DNA from: DASXQK01 sp963724385
Lineage (GTDB): Bacteria; Pseudomonadota; Alphaproteobacteria; Dongiales; Dongiaceae
Reading direction: 5' to 3'
Length of the DNA: 64,000 bases
Assembly (NCBI GenBank): GCA_963724385.1
Contig: CAVRUJ010000001.1
Coordinates: forward strand, 1,860,001 to 1,924,000
In this document: in pieces, positions 52,935 through 62,246 of the stretch
How positions within the stretch are numbered: position 1 is the stretch's first letter
Layout of the letters: each line of letters starts with the position of its first letter
The notes under the pieces: generated by a model
What the model saw: only the letters and a program-made list of their open reading frames with translations
What the model was told of the DNA's origin: nothing
Database searches by the model: none
Translations under genes and position numbers: made by a program

Positions 52935-53915
52935 ATGCAAGTCATTGATGTGCACACGCACATGTTCACCGATAGGTTCATGGCTTTGTTGAGGACCAAG
53001 GGTGGAATGTACAATCTGCGGACGCGGCCTGACGGGCAGGTGGAGATCTTTCGCCACGACACGCCTGTCGCAATTCCGCAGCGCGGCCATTTCGACTACG
53101 AACTGCGTCTGCGCGACATGGATGCCGGGCAAATCGACACGGCTATCGTCTCGCTGACGTGCCCGAACGTCTACTGGGGAACCGAGGACATCAGCTGCGA
53201 GGCCGCGCGAGAGTCCAACGACAGCATGGCCGCCGCCCAAAAGCGGTGGCCGGACCGCATCCGCTGGCTCACCTCGTTGCCTTGGGAATATCCGCGACGG
53301 GCCCTGGAGGAGCTGCAGCGGAGCTGCGATGCGGGTGCGGTCGGGGTGATGGTCCTTGCCAATATCGCCGGCCATAGTCTGACGGACCCGCTGTTTGCAC
53401 CGATCTGGGCCGAGATCGACCGGCGCGCGCTGCCTGTTCTCGTGCACCCGACCGACCTACCCGGCATCGATGCGATGGACATGAAGAAATACGACCTGAG
53501 CTGGTCGGTCGGCTTTATTGCCGATACCACGCTTGCCTTTGCCCGCATCGTCTTCGATGGATTCCTGGATCTCTACCCCAACCTGAAACTGATCGCCTCG
53601 CATGGCGGTGGAGCGCTCCCATATCTTGTCGGCCGGTTCGACAAGGGCGACGAGGTGGAAATTCCATCCCGCCGGAAATTGAAGGCCAGACCGTCGGAAT
53701 ACCTCAAGCGTATTTGGTATGATTGCATCACCTATCATCCGGGAGCTCTGCAGTTCCTGATTTCGATCGTCGGCGCCGATAGGGTCCTGTTCGGGACCGA
53801 CTATCCGCACCAAGTGCACGACATGAAAGGCTCAATGACGAATACGGCAGCGCTGCCAGTCGACGTCTGTCGCGCCATCCGCCAGGACAACGCGCGGCAA
53901 ATATTCGGACTCTGA
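52935..53915 (+). CDS. amidohydrolase family protein (ACMSD-like decarboxylase)
   Basis: A 326-residue TIM-barrel metalloenzyme. VIDVHTHMF at residues 3-11 gives the HxH metal motif, LPVLVHPTD a third histidine, LIASHGGG a fourth and LFGTDYPH the catalytic aspartate. This set matches the amidohydrolase-2 family that includes 2-amino-3-carboxymuconate 6-semialdehyde decarboxylase, gamma-resorcylate decarboxylase and related enzymes. Non-hydrolytic decarboxylation is therefore likely, with the exact substrate open. It sits with a RidA gene and is divergent from an ABC importer. No ring-cleaving dioxygenase is in the window. Confidence 0.84.
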   Translation: MQVIDVHTHMFTDRFMALLRTKGGMYNLRTRPDGQVEIFRHDTPVAIPQRGHFDYELRLRDMDAGQIDTAIVSLTCPNVYWGTEDISCEAARESNDSMAAAQKRWPDRIRWLTSLPWEYPRRALEELQRSCDAGAVGVMVLANIAGHSLTDPLFAPIWAEIDRRALPVLVHPTDLPGIDAMDMKKYDLSWSVGFIADTTLAFARIVFDGFLDLYPNLKLIASHGGGALPYLVGRFDKGDEVEIPSRRKLKARPSEYLKRIWYDCITYHPGALQFLISIVGADRVLFGTDYPHQVHDMKGSMTNTAALPVDVCRAIRQDNARQIFGL

Positions 53916-54048
53916 GCAGCGTCCGCAGTGGGGGAGGTGACCTTGGCAATGAAGGCGCGGTGAGGCGCCGGCTGACGGGCCGTTGGTGTAATATCGGAGT
54001 TGCGCAGAAGTTCCCGATTGCACGCGAATCGAGAATTTCCGCGGTCCG

Positions 54049-56001
54049 ATGCCAGGAAACAGCCCGGTGCAAAACGACAGAGCACAGAGCGACGTTTCTC
54101 TCACCAACGCCTTGAAGTTGGCCAAAGTCACGCGCTTCCATTGGTCGATCCTCGAAAGGCGGGTGCTGAGCTGGGACGAAACCTACGAGGAGATGCTCGG
54201 CGTCAAGGCCGATGCCGAAAAGGGGCCGGGACATTTCGTCGGCCTCCGGTTTCATCCCGACGACCGGGCGCGCGTGCTTCGGGAATACGAAGACGCGGAG
54301 AAGGAGAAACGGGGGCTCAACCTCGAGTATCGCATCATCCTTCCCAACGGCGACCTGCGCCACATTCACGAGATCTCCGAAATCGAGGTGGACGCGGCCG
54401 GTCAAGCCATAGGGTATTTCGGAACGCTGCAGAACATCACCGAGCGGAAGCTGAAGGACGCCGAGCTGGAAACGAGCCGGCGTCAGCTTGCCTATGCCGC
54501 GCGCAGGGCGAAGCTGGTGTACTGGCAGCAGGATCTGGAGGCGTCCGACGGCCCCGACAACTATAGCTGGGCAGCAACGGCCAACAAGATTTTCGGCAGG
54601 TCTGTGGGCGACCTGCCCAGCGGCGACAACGCCTACCTGCGATTGATCCATCCGGCGGACGTTGAACGGGTGGAGGCCAAGTATCGGGCCGTGACCGCCA
54701 CGGCGCAGCCCTACGACCTCGAATATCGGATCAGGCGGCCGGATGGCAAATACGCCTGGGTGCACGAGATCGGCGAGATCGAGCGCCAGGATGGCGAGAA
54801 GCCGCTCCTCTACGCCGGCACGCTGCAGGACATCACCGACATCAAGTCGGCCGCCGCCGCCCTGGAGGAAAGCGAGCAGCGGTTCCGCGCGATGGCCGAC
54901 ACCGTGCCGGCCCTGGTCTGGTTGAAGGACGAGACGGGCGCCTATACTTACTTCAACAAGACTTATCTCGACTATTCGGGACGCAGCCTCGAAGACGAGA
55001 TACGGACGGATTTCAAGGCCGACGTGCATCCCGAGGATGTCGAAACCTGGCGCAAATACGATGCCGAGGCGGCGACTCCCGATCGCTCCGAAGGCTCACT
55101 GGAGTACCGCCTACGCGGGGCAAAGGGGGAATACCGCTGGTTCCTCGACGTATGGCGCGCGCGGTTCGATGCCGAGGGCCGGTATCTGGGCGAGATCGGC
55201 GTGCTCGTCGATACGACCGAGCGGAAGCGGATGGAGGAGGAACAGCGGCAGCTGCAGAAGCTGCAATCGATCGGCAGGTTGGCGGGGGGAATCGCCCATG
55301 ACCTCAACAACCTTCTGACGCCGATCCTGGGGCTCACGGAAATGACGATCGAAGGTATGCCCGAGGGCAGCCGGGACCGGGCCAACCTGGAAAAAGTGCT
55401 CGCCGCGGCCGAGCGGGCGAGCCAGCTGGTGGAGCAAATCCTGACGTTCGGGCGGCGGGACAAGCCCAACCGGCAGTCCGTCAAGCTGGAAACCGTGATG
55501 TCCGAGGCCATCTCGTTGCTGCGCTCGGTGGTTTCGAGCAGCATCGCCATAGAAAGCCGGATCGAGCCCGACACGCCGGACGTCCTGGCGGACGTCACGC
55601 AATTGCATCAGGTGGTCATGAACCTGACCTCGAACGCGGCGGCAGCCATGGGCATCAAAGGGGGCCGGCTCTCCGTGCGGGCGGCGCCGGTCACGCTGGA
55701 CGCGGCATTTTGCGAAAGCCATCCGGCGCTCAAACCCGGCCTCCATGCCAAGCTGACCGTCAGCGATACCGGGAAGGGGATCGACGCCGAAACCCTGAAG
55801 CGCATCTTCGAGCCGTTCTTCACGACCAAAGGGATCGGCGAGGGAACGGGCCTCGGGCTTTCGGTGGTCCACGGCATCGTCGCCTCGCATAACGGGGCCA
55901 TCCTGGTCGAGAGCCAGATCGGGCAGGGCACCACCTTCACCATCTATCTGCCGGCGCTGCGGACGGGCATGACCGCCGATGTGCCCGACGGCGCCGGTTA
56001 G
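54049..56001 (+). CDS. multi-PAS sensor histidine kinase
   Basis: A 650-residue cytoplasmic kinase with no membrane span. Three PAS/PAC units occupy about residues 20-140 (RFHWSILERRVLSWDETY), 150-270 and 280-395 (ALVWLKDETGAYTYFNKTY). The dimerisation domain has the phospho-acceptor His417 in GGIAHDLNNLLTPILG. The ATPase domain follows with MNLTSNAAAAM, VSDTGKGID and GEGTGLGLSVVHG. It senses a soluble or bound signal through the PAS domains. The receiver gene 21 bases downstream is its likely partner. Confidence 0.88.
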   Translation: MPGNSPVQNDRAQSDVSLTNALKLAKVTRFHWSILERRVLSWDETYEEMLGVKADAEKGPGHFVGLRFHPDDRARVLREYEDAEKEKRGLNLEYRIILPNGDLRHIHEISEIEVDAAGQAIGYFGTLQNITERKLKDAELETSRRQLAYAARRAKLVYWQQDLEASDGPDNYSWAATANKIFGRSVGDLPSGDNAYLRLIHPADVERVEAKYRAVTATAQPYDLEYRIRRPDGKYAWVHEIGEIERQDGEKPLLYAGTLQDITDIKSAAAALEESEQRFRAMADTVPALVWLKDETGAYTYFNKTYLDYSGRSLEDEIRTDFKADVHPEDVETWRKYDAEAATPDRSEGSLEYRLRGAKGEYRWFLDVWRARFDAEGRYLGEIGVLVDTTERKRMEEEQRQLQKLQSIGRLAGGIAHDLNNLLTPILGLTEMTIEGMPEGSRDRANLEKVLAAAERASQLVEQILTFGRRDKPNRQSVKLETVMSEAISLLRSVVSSSIAIESRIEPDTPDVLADVTQLHQVVMNLTSNAAAAMGIKGGRLSVRAAPVTLDAAFCESHPALKPGLHAKLTVSDTGKGIDAETLKRIFEPFFTTKGIGEGTGLGLSVVHGIVASHNGAILVESQIGQGTTFTIYLPALRTGMTADVPDGAG

Positions 56002-56022
56002 GCAGGGAAAGCGGCCGACGGG

Positions 56023-56403
56023 ATGGCACGCATCCTGATCATCGAAGACGAGGCATTGGTGCGCGACACCCTGCGCCAATTCCTGGCCTCAGCCGGTCAC
56101 GAGGTGCTGGAAGCGGAGGACGGCGAGCGGGGCCTGGAGGCGTTCAAGGCCTCGGGCCCGGAGCTGGTGATCAGCGACGTGCATATGCCGGCGAAGGAGG
56201 GCATCAGCACGCTCATCGAGATACGCGAGCTCGATCCGCGAACCAGGATCATCATGATCTCCGGGGGCGGGCGCAGCGGCAACACCGACTACCTCGATCT
56301 CGCCCGGCAACTCGGCGCCAGCGAGACCGTCCGCAAGCCGTTCCGGAAAGCGGCGATCCTCGACGCCGTGGAGAGAGTCCTGAAAGGCCAGAGTCCGCGC
56401 TGA
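56023..56403 (+). CDS. response regulator, receiver domain only
   Basis: A 126-residue receiver with IIEDE acidic pair, phospho-acceptor Asp52 (VISDVHMP), a conserved serine in IMISGGG and the lysine in VRKPF. There is no output domain. It lies 21 bases after the PAS kinase, so the two probably form one operon and a kinase-receiver pair. Downstream effectors are not in view. A terminator follows at 56478. Confidence 0.87.
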   Translation: MARILIIEDEALVRDTLRQFLASAGHEVLEAEDGERGLEAFKASGPELVISDVHMPAKEGISTLIEIRELDPRTRIIMISGGGRSGNTDYLDLARQLGASETVRKPFRKAAILDAVERVLKGQSPR

Positions 56404-56477
56404 GGGTTCTCAACCTTAATCCGGTTTGATTCCGCATCGGGGGCTGATAGAAGCTTTTCCCTAATGATCATAGGTGC

Positions 56478-56506
56478 GCCCGCGGCGATCCGACCGCGGG
56501 CTTTTT
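56478..56506 (+). terminator. Rho-independent terminator after the kinase/receiver operon
   Basis: A perfect 8-bp stem (GCCCGCGG at 56478-56485 with CCGCGGGC at 56494-56501), an 8-base loop, and TTTTT at 56502-56506. It marks the end of host-type genes; phage-type genes begin 26 bases later. Confidence 0.85.
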
Positions 56507-56531
56507 CATTTCAGGAATGCGAGGATCGGCC

Positions 56532-56699
56532 ATGGCACGCTCCAAGGCGACCAAGCTCAAACCCGCGCGCAATCCGAAGGTCATCGATCTGAGCGCGCCC
56601 GACCTCAACGCGAACGACGGGCGTGGCGGAAATGCCCGCGCTCAGGCGCGCAAGACCGCGGTCAAGAAGGCGTTCGGCCTATTGACGCGCAAGCGCTGA
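56532..56699 (+). CDS. small basic phage-associated hypothetical protein
   Basis: A 55-residue, strongly basic protein from ATG 56532 (GTG-like longer start at 56517 possible). It starts MARSKATKLKPARNPKVIDL, has a short acidic middle (SAPDLNAND) and ends KKAFGLLTRKR. No domain is recognised. It lies 3 bases before the DUF5681 gene and is probably the first gene of the packaging module. Confidence 0.55.
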   Translation: MARSKATKLKPARNPKVIDLSAPDLNANDGRGGNARAQARKTAVKKAFGLLTRKR

Positions 56700-56702
56700 G
56701 CC

Positions 56703-57083
56703 GTGGCCCGAACCAGCAAAGGTCGGTGGCTGAAGGGCGTCAGCGGCAATCCCGGCGGCCGGCCCAAGGGCGTCGGCTGGGTGCGGGATATGGCGCGCGG
56801 CCATACCCAGCTTGCCATCGCGACGCTGGTGGACCTCTGCGGGAAGGGAAAGACCGATTCGGTCCGCCGGGCCGCGGCGGCCGACCTTCTGGAGCGCGGA
56901 TGGGGCAAGCCCTTGCAGCAGGTGGAGATCACCCGGACGCCCTTCGACGAGATGACCGCCGATGAGCTCCGCGCTTTCGAGCGCGCTCTCGCGCATCTCG
57001 AGCGAGAGGAGGCGCGAGCTCCTGGCGAACCTCAGGGACCGGCTGTCGCTGCTGCGCCTCAGCGCCTACCGCCCGTACACTAA
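56703..57083 (+). CDS. DUF5681 domain protein, probable small terminase subunit
   Basis: A 126-residue protein with a GTG start. WLKGVSGNPGGRPKG (residues 9-23) is the DUF5681 motif, found immediately upstream of large terminase genes in many phages and presumed to be part of DNA recognition for packaging. DSVRRAAAADLLERGWGKP resembles helix-turn-helix sequence. The last 40 codons overlap the large terminase gene in another frame (56962-57083), an unusually long overlap. Confidence 0.75.
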   Translation: MARTSKGRWLKGVSGNPGGRPKGVGWVRDMARGHTQLAIATLVDLCGKGKTDSVRRAAAADLLERGWGKPLQQVEITRTPFDEMTADELRAFERALAHLEREEARAPGEPQGPAVAAAPQRLPPVH

Positions 57084-58371
57084 GCAGGCCGAGTTCCACG
57101 CCGCCGGTGCCGCCCATCGCGAACGGCTGCTGCGCGCCGGCAACCAGCTCGGCAAGACCGTGGCCGGCGCGGCCGAGGCGGCCTATCACCTGACCGGCAA
57201 ATATCCCGACTGGTGGCAGGGTCGGCGCTGGGACCGACCGACCATCGGCTGGGTCGCCGGCGTCACCGGCGAAAGCACGCGGGACAACCCCCAGCGCGTG
57301 CTGATGGGACGGCCGACTTCGATCGGCAGCGGCATGGTGCCGGGGGCTGACATCGCCGGCTACAGCATGGCGCGCGGCGTTGCCGACCTGATGGACCAGG
57401 TGCGCGTGCGCCACGTCAGCGGCGGCATCTCGATGATGAGCTTCAAGTCCTATGAGCGCGGCCGGGAGAAGTGGCAGGGCGAGAGCCTGGACTGGCTGTG
57501 GGACGACGAAGAGCCGCCGCTCGACATCTATCTCGAGGGCCTGACCCGCACGAACGCTACCGGCGGCATGATGTGGCTGACCTTCACCCCTCTGCTCGGC
57601 ATGTCCGAGGTGGTGCGGCGATTCCTCATGGAACCTTCGCCCGACCGGCATGACACGAACATGGTGATCGAGGACGCCGAGCATATCCCCGAGGCGGAGC
57701 GGGCGAGGATCGTCGCCAGCTACCCAGAGCATGAGCGCGAAGCGCGCCTCCGCGGCACGCCGATCCTGGGCTCGGGCCGCATATTCCCGATCGCCGAAGT
57801 CTCGATCAGCGAGCCGGCGATCGACCTGCCGCAGAGCTGGGCGCGCATCGCCGGGATCGATTTCGGCTGGGACCACCCGACGGCCGCGGTCTGGCTCGCC
57901 CATGACCGGGACGCGGACATCGTCCATGTGACCGACTGCTACCGGGTGAAGGTGGAAACCCCCATCGTCCATGCCGCCGCCATCAAGGCGCGGGGCGCCT
58001 GGATCCCGGTCGCCTGGCCGCAGGACGGCCTGCAGCACGACAAGGGATCGGGCGAGCCGCTGGCCAAGCAGTATCGCGACCAGGGCGTGGCGATGCTGGC
58101 CGAGCCGGCAAGCTTCGAGGACGGCGGCGTCAGCGTGGAAGCGGGCGTCATCGCCATGCTCGACCGGATGAAGACCGGAAAACTCAAGGTCGCCACCCAC
58201 CTCAACGACTGGTGGGAGGAGTTCCGCCTCTACCACCGCAAGGACGGCCTGATCGTGAAGGAAGGCGACGACCTGATGAGCGCCACCCGCTATGCCCTGA
58301 TGATGCTGCGCGCAGCCACGGTGAAGCCGCGGTCGAAGCCGATCAAATATCCGAAAGGCAGCTACGTATGA
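56962..58371 (+). CDS. phage terminase large subunit
   Basis: A 469-residue DNA-packaging motor. The ATPase domain has Walker A GNQLGKT (residues 60-66) and Walker B WLWDDEE (178-184), with a coupling segment MMWLTFTPL. The C-terminal RNase-H-like nuclease begins with GIDFGWDHP (Asp300). It cuts concatemeric DNA and pumps it into the prohead through the portal encoded downstream. The N-terminal 40 residues overlap the DUF5681 frame; no later in-frame start precedes the ATPase domain, so the overlap is probably genuine. Confidence 0.9.
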   Translation: MSSALSSALSRISSERRRELLANLRDRLSLLRLSAYRPYTKQAEFHAAGAAHRERLLRAGNQLGKTVAGAAEAAYHLTGKYPDWWQGRRWDRPTIGWVAGVTGESTRDNPQRVLMGRPTSIGSGMVPGADIAGYSMARGVADLMDQVRVRHVSGGISMMSFKSYERGREKWQGESLDWLWDDEEPPLDIYLEGLTRTNATGGMMWLTFTPLLGMSEVVRRFLMEPSPDRHDTNMVIEDAEHIPEAERARIVASYPEHEREARLRGTPILGSGRIFPIAEVSISEPAIDLPQSWARIAGIDFGWDHPTAAVWLAHDRDADIVHVTDCYRVKVETPIVHAAAIKARGAWIPVAWPQDGLQHDKGSGEPLAKQYRDQGVAMLAEPASFEDGGVSVEAGVIAMLDRMKTGKLKVATHLNDWWEEFRLYHRKDGLIVKEGDDLMSATRYALMMLRAATVKPRSKPIKYPKGSYV

Positions 58372-58511
58372 GCATCGCCCTGATGGTGCGGATCGAAGCG
58401 CTGGAGCGAAGGCTGGCGGCGCTGGAAAAGGAGATGATCGTGCTGAAGGCCGCGCCCAAGGCCGACAAGCCCGTCAAGACGCCCGCGCCGGTCAAGAAGA
58501 AAACACCCTGA
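58368..58511 (+). CDS. small coiled-coil phage protein
   Basis: A 47-residue protein whose ATG overlaps the terminase stop (ATGA). Residues 5-28 form a short heptad helix (MVRIEALERRLAALEKEMIV), followed by a Lys/Pro-rich tail. The overlap and tight spacing (4 bases to the portal gene) support translation. The function is unknown. Confidence 0.6.
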   Translation: MSIALMVRIEALERRLAALEKEMIVLKAAPKADKPVKTPAPVKKKTP

Positions 58512-58515
58512 ACTC

Positions 58516-60753
58516 ATGCCCCACATGACCGACGACGAGGTGCTGGCGATCTGCAAGGCGCAGATCAACGGGGCGCTCGGCTTCCTCAACGGCAAGCTCG
58601 CGCAAGCGCGGCTGAAGGCGCTGCAGTACTACAACGCCGAGCCTTACGGGAACGAAGTCGAGGGCTCGTCGCAAATCGTGACCACGGAAGTGCGCGACGT
58701 GGTCGAATCGATCATGCCGAGCCTGATGAAGATCTTCGTCAGCGGCGACAAGGTGGCGGAGTTCGAACCGGTGGGGCCGGGCGACGAAGCCATCGCCAGC
58801 CAGGCGACGGACTACACGAACTACATCTTCACCAAGGACAACAAGGGATACGACGTTCTTCAAACGGCCTTCCGCGACGGCCTGATCCAGAAATGCGGCG
58901 TGGTCAAGATCGGCTGGGAGGTGGGCGAGGACATCACCAAGGACAGCTACAAGGGCCTGACCGACCTGGAGCTGGAACAGCTCGTCGCCCCCAATGACGT
59001 CGAAGTCGTCGCCCATGACGCCTATGACGGCGTGCTGATGCAGCCGGACCCGCAATCGGGCCTGCCGTCGCCGCAGCCGGCCAGGCTGCACGACGTGGTG
59101 GTGCGCCGGCGCAAGAAGACCGGCCGGGTGAATATCCGGGCCGTGCCGCCGGAGGAATTCCTGATTTCGCGGCGCGCGGTCAGCCTTTCGGCGGCGGCCT
59201 TCATCGGCCATCGGGTGCGCAAGACGGCGACCGAGCTCATCGAGATGGGCTACGCCAGGAAGGTCGTGGACGGGCTGCCCGGCAACGACGCGCAGGATTT
59301 TAATGCCGAGCGGCTGGAGAGGTTCAGCGCCGAGGACGAGGCGCCTTTCGTGACCAATCCGGCTCTCGATCCAGCGACCAAGGAGATCTGGCTGACCGAG
59401 TGCTACCTGAAGATGGACCATGACGGCGACGGCCTCGCCGAGCTGCGCAAAGTGACGGTCGCGGGCGACCCGGGCATGACCATCCTCGACAACGAGGAAA
59501 TCGATTCGCTGCCGTTTGCCTATTGGACGCCGGTGCCCCAGCCGCACAAGTTCTTCGGGCTTTCGATGGCCGACCTGACCATGGATCTCCAGCTCACCCA
59601 ATCCACAGTCACGCGCCAGGTGCTGGACAACATGTATCGGGCCAACAACGGGCGCTTCGCCATTTCGGGCAAGGTCAATGTCGAGGACATGCTGACTCCC
59701 CGGCCCGGCGGGCTGGTGCGCATGACCGACCCCAACGTGATGCCCGAGGGGCATTTCATGCCGCTGGAGACGGCCTCCATCGCGCCGCTCGCCATGCCGC
59801 TCCTGGAAATGCTCGATACCAAGCAGGAAACCCGCACCGGGGTCACGCGCTACAACCAGGGCCTGGACGCCAACACGCTCAACAAGACGGCGACGGGGAT
59901 GAACCTCATCACCGGCTTCGCCCAGATGCGCCAGGAGCTGATCGCGCGCAACGCCGGGGAAATGCTGGTAGCCGGCATCTTCAAGAAGATCCTGGAGCTG
60001 GTGTGCAAGCACCAGCAGGAGCCGCGGATGGTAAGGCTGCGGGGGACCTGGGTCGCCATGGATCCGCGGGAGTGGAACGACCAGATGGACGTGACCGTGA
60101 CGGTCGGCCTTGGCAACGGCAACAAGGACCAGATGCTGGGGCATCTGATGATGATCCTCCAGACCCAGCAGGCGGCGATGCAGCAGCTCGGCCCCCAGAA
60201 CCCGCTGGTCGGCCTGCCGAACGTCTACAACACGCTGGAGAAGATCTGCGAGAACGCCGGCTTGAAGACGGCGGGGCCCTATTTCAACGACCCGAAATCG
60301 GCGCCCGCGGTTCCGCCGCCGCCGGGCGCGCCGGGAGGTTATCCGGGCGCCGGGCCGGGCGCTGGGCCGGGCGGGGGGCAGCCGGACCCGCGCGCGATCT
60401 ACGCCCAAGGCTCGGCGACGGCCGGGGTGATCCGCGCCCAGGCCGACATGCATCGGGCCCAAAACGAGCCGCCGATCCGGGCGGTCGAAGCGGCCATGAG
60501 CGCCAAGGCCGATATCGTCAAGGCCAAGATCGCCGCCGGCGCCACCATTGCCGCCGCGGCCATCAAGGCGGGAGGCAGCCTGCAGGAGACGATCCACGAG
60601 GTCTTGAGCGAGATCTTCCGGGATTCGATGGATCAAGGCGGAGATCAGTCCAGCGCGGGGCCGGGGCCGCAGCCGCCGCCCCAAATGCCGCCGGGACCGC
60701 TGCCACCGCCGATGCAACAGCCGATGCCACAGCCGCCGGGGGGTAGTGCGTGA
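58516..60753 (+). CDS. phage portal protein
   Basis: A 745-residue protein, the size of large podovirus-type portals. It begins with NGKLAQARLKALQYYNAEPYGNEVEGSSQIVTTEV, which resembles the N-terminal wing of P22-like/Epsilon15-like portals. The middle includes ADLTMDLQLTQSTVTRQVLDNMYRANNGRF. The C-terminal 150 residues are Pro/Gly-rich repeats (PGAPGGYPGAGPGAGPGGG, ending PPPMQQPMPQPPGG), probably a flexible barrel or tail. It forms the DNA entry ring. Its stop overlaps the next gene start (GTGA). Confidence 0.85.
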   Translation: MPHMTDDEVLAICKAQINGALGFLNGKLAQARLKALQYYNAEPYGNEVEGSSQIVTTEVRDVVESIMPSLMKIFVSGDKVAEFEPVGPGDEAIASQATDYTNYIFTKDNKGYDVLQTAFRDGLIQKCGVVKIGWEVGEDITKDSYKGLTDLELEQLVAPNDVEVVAHDAYDGVLMQPDPQSGLPSPQPARLHDVVVRRRKKTGRVNIRAVPPEEFLISRRAVSLSAAAFIGHRVRKTATELIEMGYARKVVDGLPGNDAQDFNAERLERFSAEDEAPFVTNPALDPATKEIWLTECYLKMDHDGDGLAELRKVTVAGDPGMTILDNEEIDSLPFAYWTPVPQPHKFFGLSMADLTMDLQLTQSTVTRQVLDNMYRANNGRFAISGKVNVEDMLTPRPGGLVRMTDPNVMPEGHFMPLETASIAPLAMPLLEMLDTKQETRTGVTRYNQGLDANTLNKTATGMNLITGFAQMRQELIARNAGEMLVAGIFKKILELVCKHQQEPRMVRLRGTWVAMDPREWNDQMDVTVTVGLGNGNKDQMLGHLMMILQTQQAAMQQLGPQNPLVGLPNVYNTLEKICENAGLKTAGPYFNDPKSAPAVPPPPGAPGGYPGAGPGAGPGGGQPDPRAIYAQGSATAGVIRAQADMHRAQNEPPIRAVEAAMSAKADIVKAKIAAGATIAAAAIKAGGSLQETIHEVLSEIFRDSMDQGGDQSSAGPGPQPPPQMPPGPLPPPMQQPMPQPPGGSA

Positions 60754-61103
60754 TCGCCAGGCTCCGGCGCTGGCTCTCGCCCGGCGCCATCGGCCCCCTG
60801 CCTTACGAACCCGAACCCACCAGCATCCGACGCACGCCCCAGGCCCAGAAGAACCGCGGCATCCAGGCCGCAACGATCCTCGCGGACCCGCTGATCGCCG
60901 GCGCGCTTGCGACCATCGAAAAGCGGGCCCATGAGGCTTGGGCTAACAGCGCCGCGACCGAGAGCGCCACGCGCGAGCGGGCCTATTGGCGGCTCAAGGC
61001 TGCCGCGGCGTTCCGAGCCGAACTCGAAGGCCTGGTGCGCGATGGCCTGGTCGCCGAGGACGAGATCGAAACCAACGAGCGGCAGGCCGAACGCCGCCGC
61101 TAA
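60750..61103 (+). CDS. hypothetical phage protein
   Basis: A 117-residue protein with a GTG start overlapping the portal stop by 4 bases. It is mostly helical and charged (ERAYWRLKAAAAFRAELEGL), without a signal or membrane span. No family is recognised. Its position between portal and scaffold suggests a head-assembly role, by context only. Confidence 0.65.
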   Translation: MIARLRRWLSPGAIGPLPYEPEPTSIRRTPQAQKNRGIQAATILADPLIAGALATIEKRAHEAWANSAATESATRERAYWRLKAAAAFRAELEGLVRDGLVAEDEIETNERQAERRR

Positions 61104-61181
61104 ATTCCTTGGTTTGGTCGCATTTTCTGCGCCGAACCGGTGCCCACTTCGGCGGAAAATGCTCTTGCAGGAGAACCCTTG

Positions 61182-62243
61182 ATGCCCGATAGCGCAGCCG
61201 GCGCGACCGACGGTGGAGCCGAAACGGTCGAGGCCCTGACCGAATTGCTGCAGAAGCCGCAGGAGAAGCCCCAGGGGAAACCCGAGGGCGGCCCATCGGG
61301 TGACGCTCACCCAGAACCCCAAGACACTGGCGCGGGCCCTGGCAAGCCCGATGCCCAGCCAGCCGGAGGCAAAGAGCCTGCCGGCGACGGCCCGGCGAAA
61401 GAGCCGGTCACCGGAAGCGAGAGTGAAGGCGAGGGCGACCCGGAGACCCCGGTCATCGCGGCGCCGAGCTCATGGCCTGCCGAGGCGAGAGACGCTTTCG
61501 CGAAGCTCCCAGCGGACCTGCAGAAAGTCATCCGCGAGCGGGACGCCGAGCAGACGGCGGCTTTCAACCGGCAAGTGAACGAGGCGGCGGACAAACGCAA
61601 GGCGGCGGATGCCGAATTGCTGGCCGCCTCCCAAGAGCGGCAACAGTACGTGCAGAGTCTGGCGGCGGTGGTCGACAAGCTTATCAAGCAGACTGCCGGC
61701 GAGTTCGCCGACATACGCTCGCCCGACGACCTCGAACGGATGGCGGCCCAGGATCCTGCCCGGTTCATCCGCTGGCAGGCTCGGGCCCAGGCACTCCAGG
61801 CGGCCAGTAGCGACATGCAAGCGGCGGCAGACCGGGAGCGCCAGGAGCAGGAGACGCGGTTCAACGGGTGGCTCGGCGAACAGCGCAGCAAGCTGCTCCA
61901 GGCCATCCCGGAACTGGCCGACCCCGCCAAGGCCAAGGCACTGGTGGCCGAGCAGACCGACTACCTGAGAAGCATCGGATTCAATACCCAGGAAATCGGC
62001 TCCGTGCTCGACCACCGCATGGCCGTCGTCATCCGCGACGCCGCCCTCCATCGCAAGAGCCAGGCCGCGACCAGAAGTGCTTCGGCGAAGAAGATCGCCG
62101 AGGCGCCGAAGCTGGCGAGGCCGGGCGGCGGCGGCGAGCGAGGCCCAGACCCTTCACGCGCGGCTGCCTTCACCTCAATCGCCCGCCACGGCACTTCGGA
62201 CCAGCAGGCCCAGGCCCTGGCGCGCCTGATAGAAGGAAACTAG
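61182..62243 (+). CDS. probable phage scaffolding/capsid assembly protein
   Basis: A 353-residue protein from ATG 61182, preceded by AGGAGAA; GTG 61140 is an upstream alternative. The first 110 residues are Pro/Glu/Gly-rich and disordered. The middle (about 120-240) is a long helical, coiled-coil-like region (DLQKVIRERDAEQTAAFNRQ, then QADRERQEQETRF). The C-terminus is basic. Composition and position directly before the major capsid gene are typical of scaffolding proteins, which have little sequence conservation. Confidence 0.7.
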   Translation: MPDSAAGATDGGAETVEALTELLQKPQEKPQGKPEGGPSGDAHPEPQDTGAGPGKPDAQPAGGKEPAGDGPAKEPVTGSESEGEGDPETPVIAAPSSWPAEARDAFAKLPADLQKVIRERDAEQTAAFNRQVNEAADKRKAADAELLAASQERQQYVQSLAAVVDKLIKQTAGEFADIRSPDDLERMAAQDPARFIRWQARAQALQAASSDMQAAADRERQEQETRFNGWLGEQRSKLLQAIPELADPAKAKALVAEQTDYLRSIGFNTQEIGSVLDHRMAVVIRDAALHRKSQAATRSASAKKIAEAPKLARPGGGGERGPDPSRAAAFTSIARHGTSDQQAQALARLIEGN

Positions 62244-62246
62244 ACT

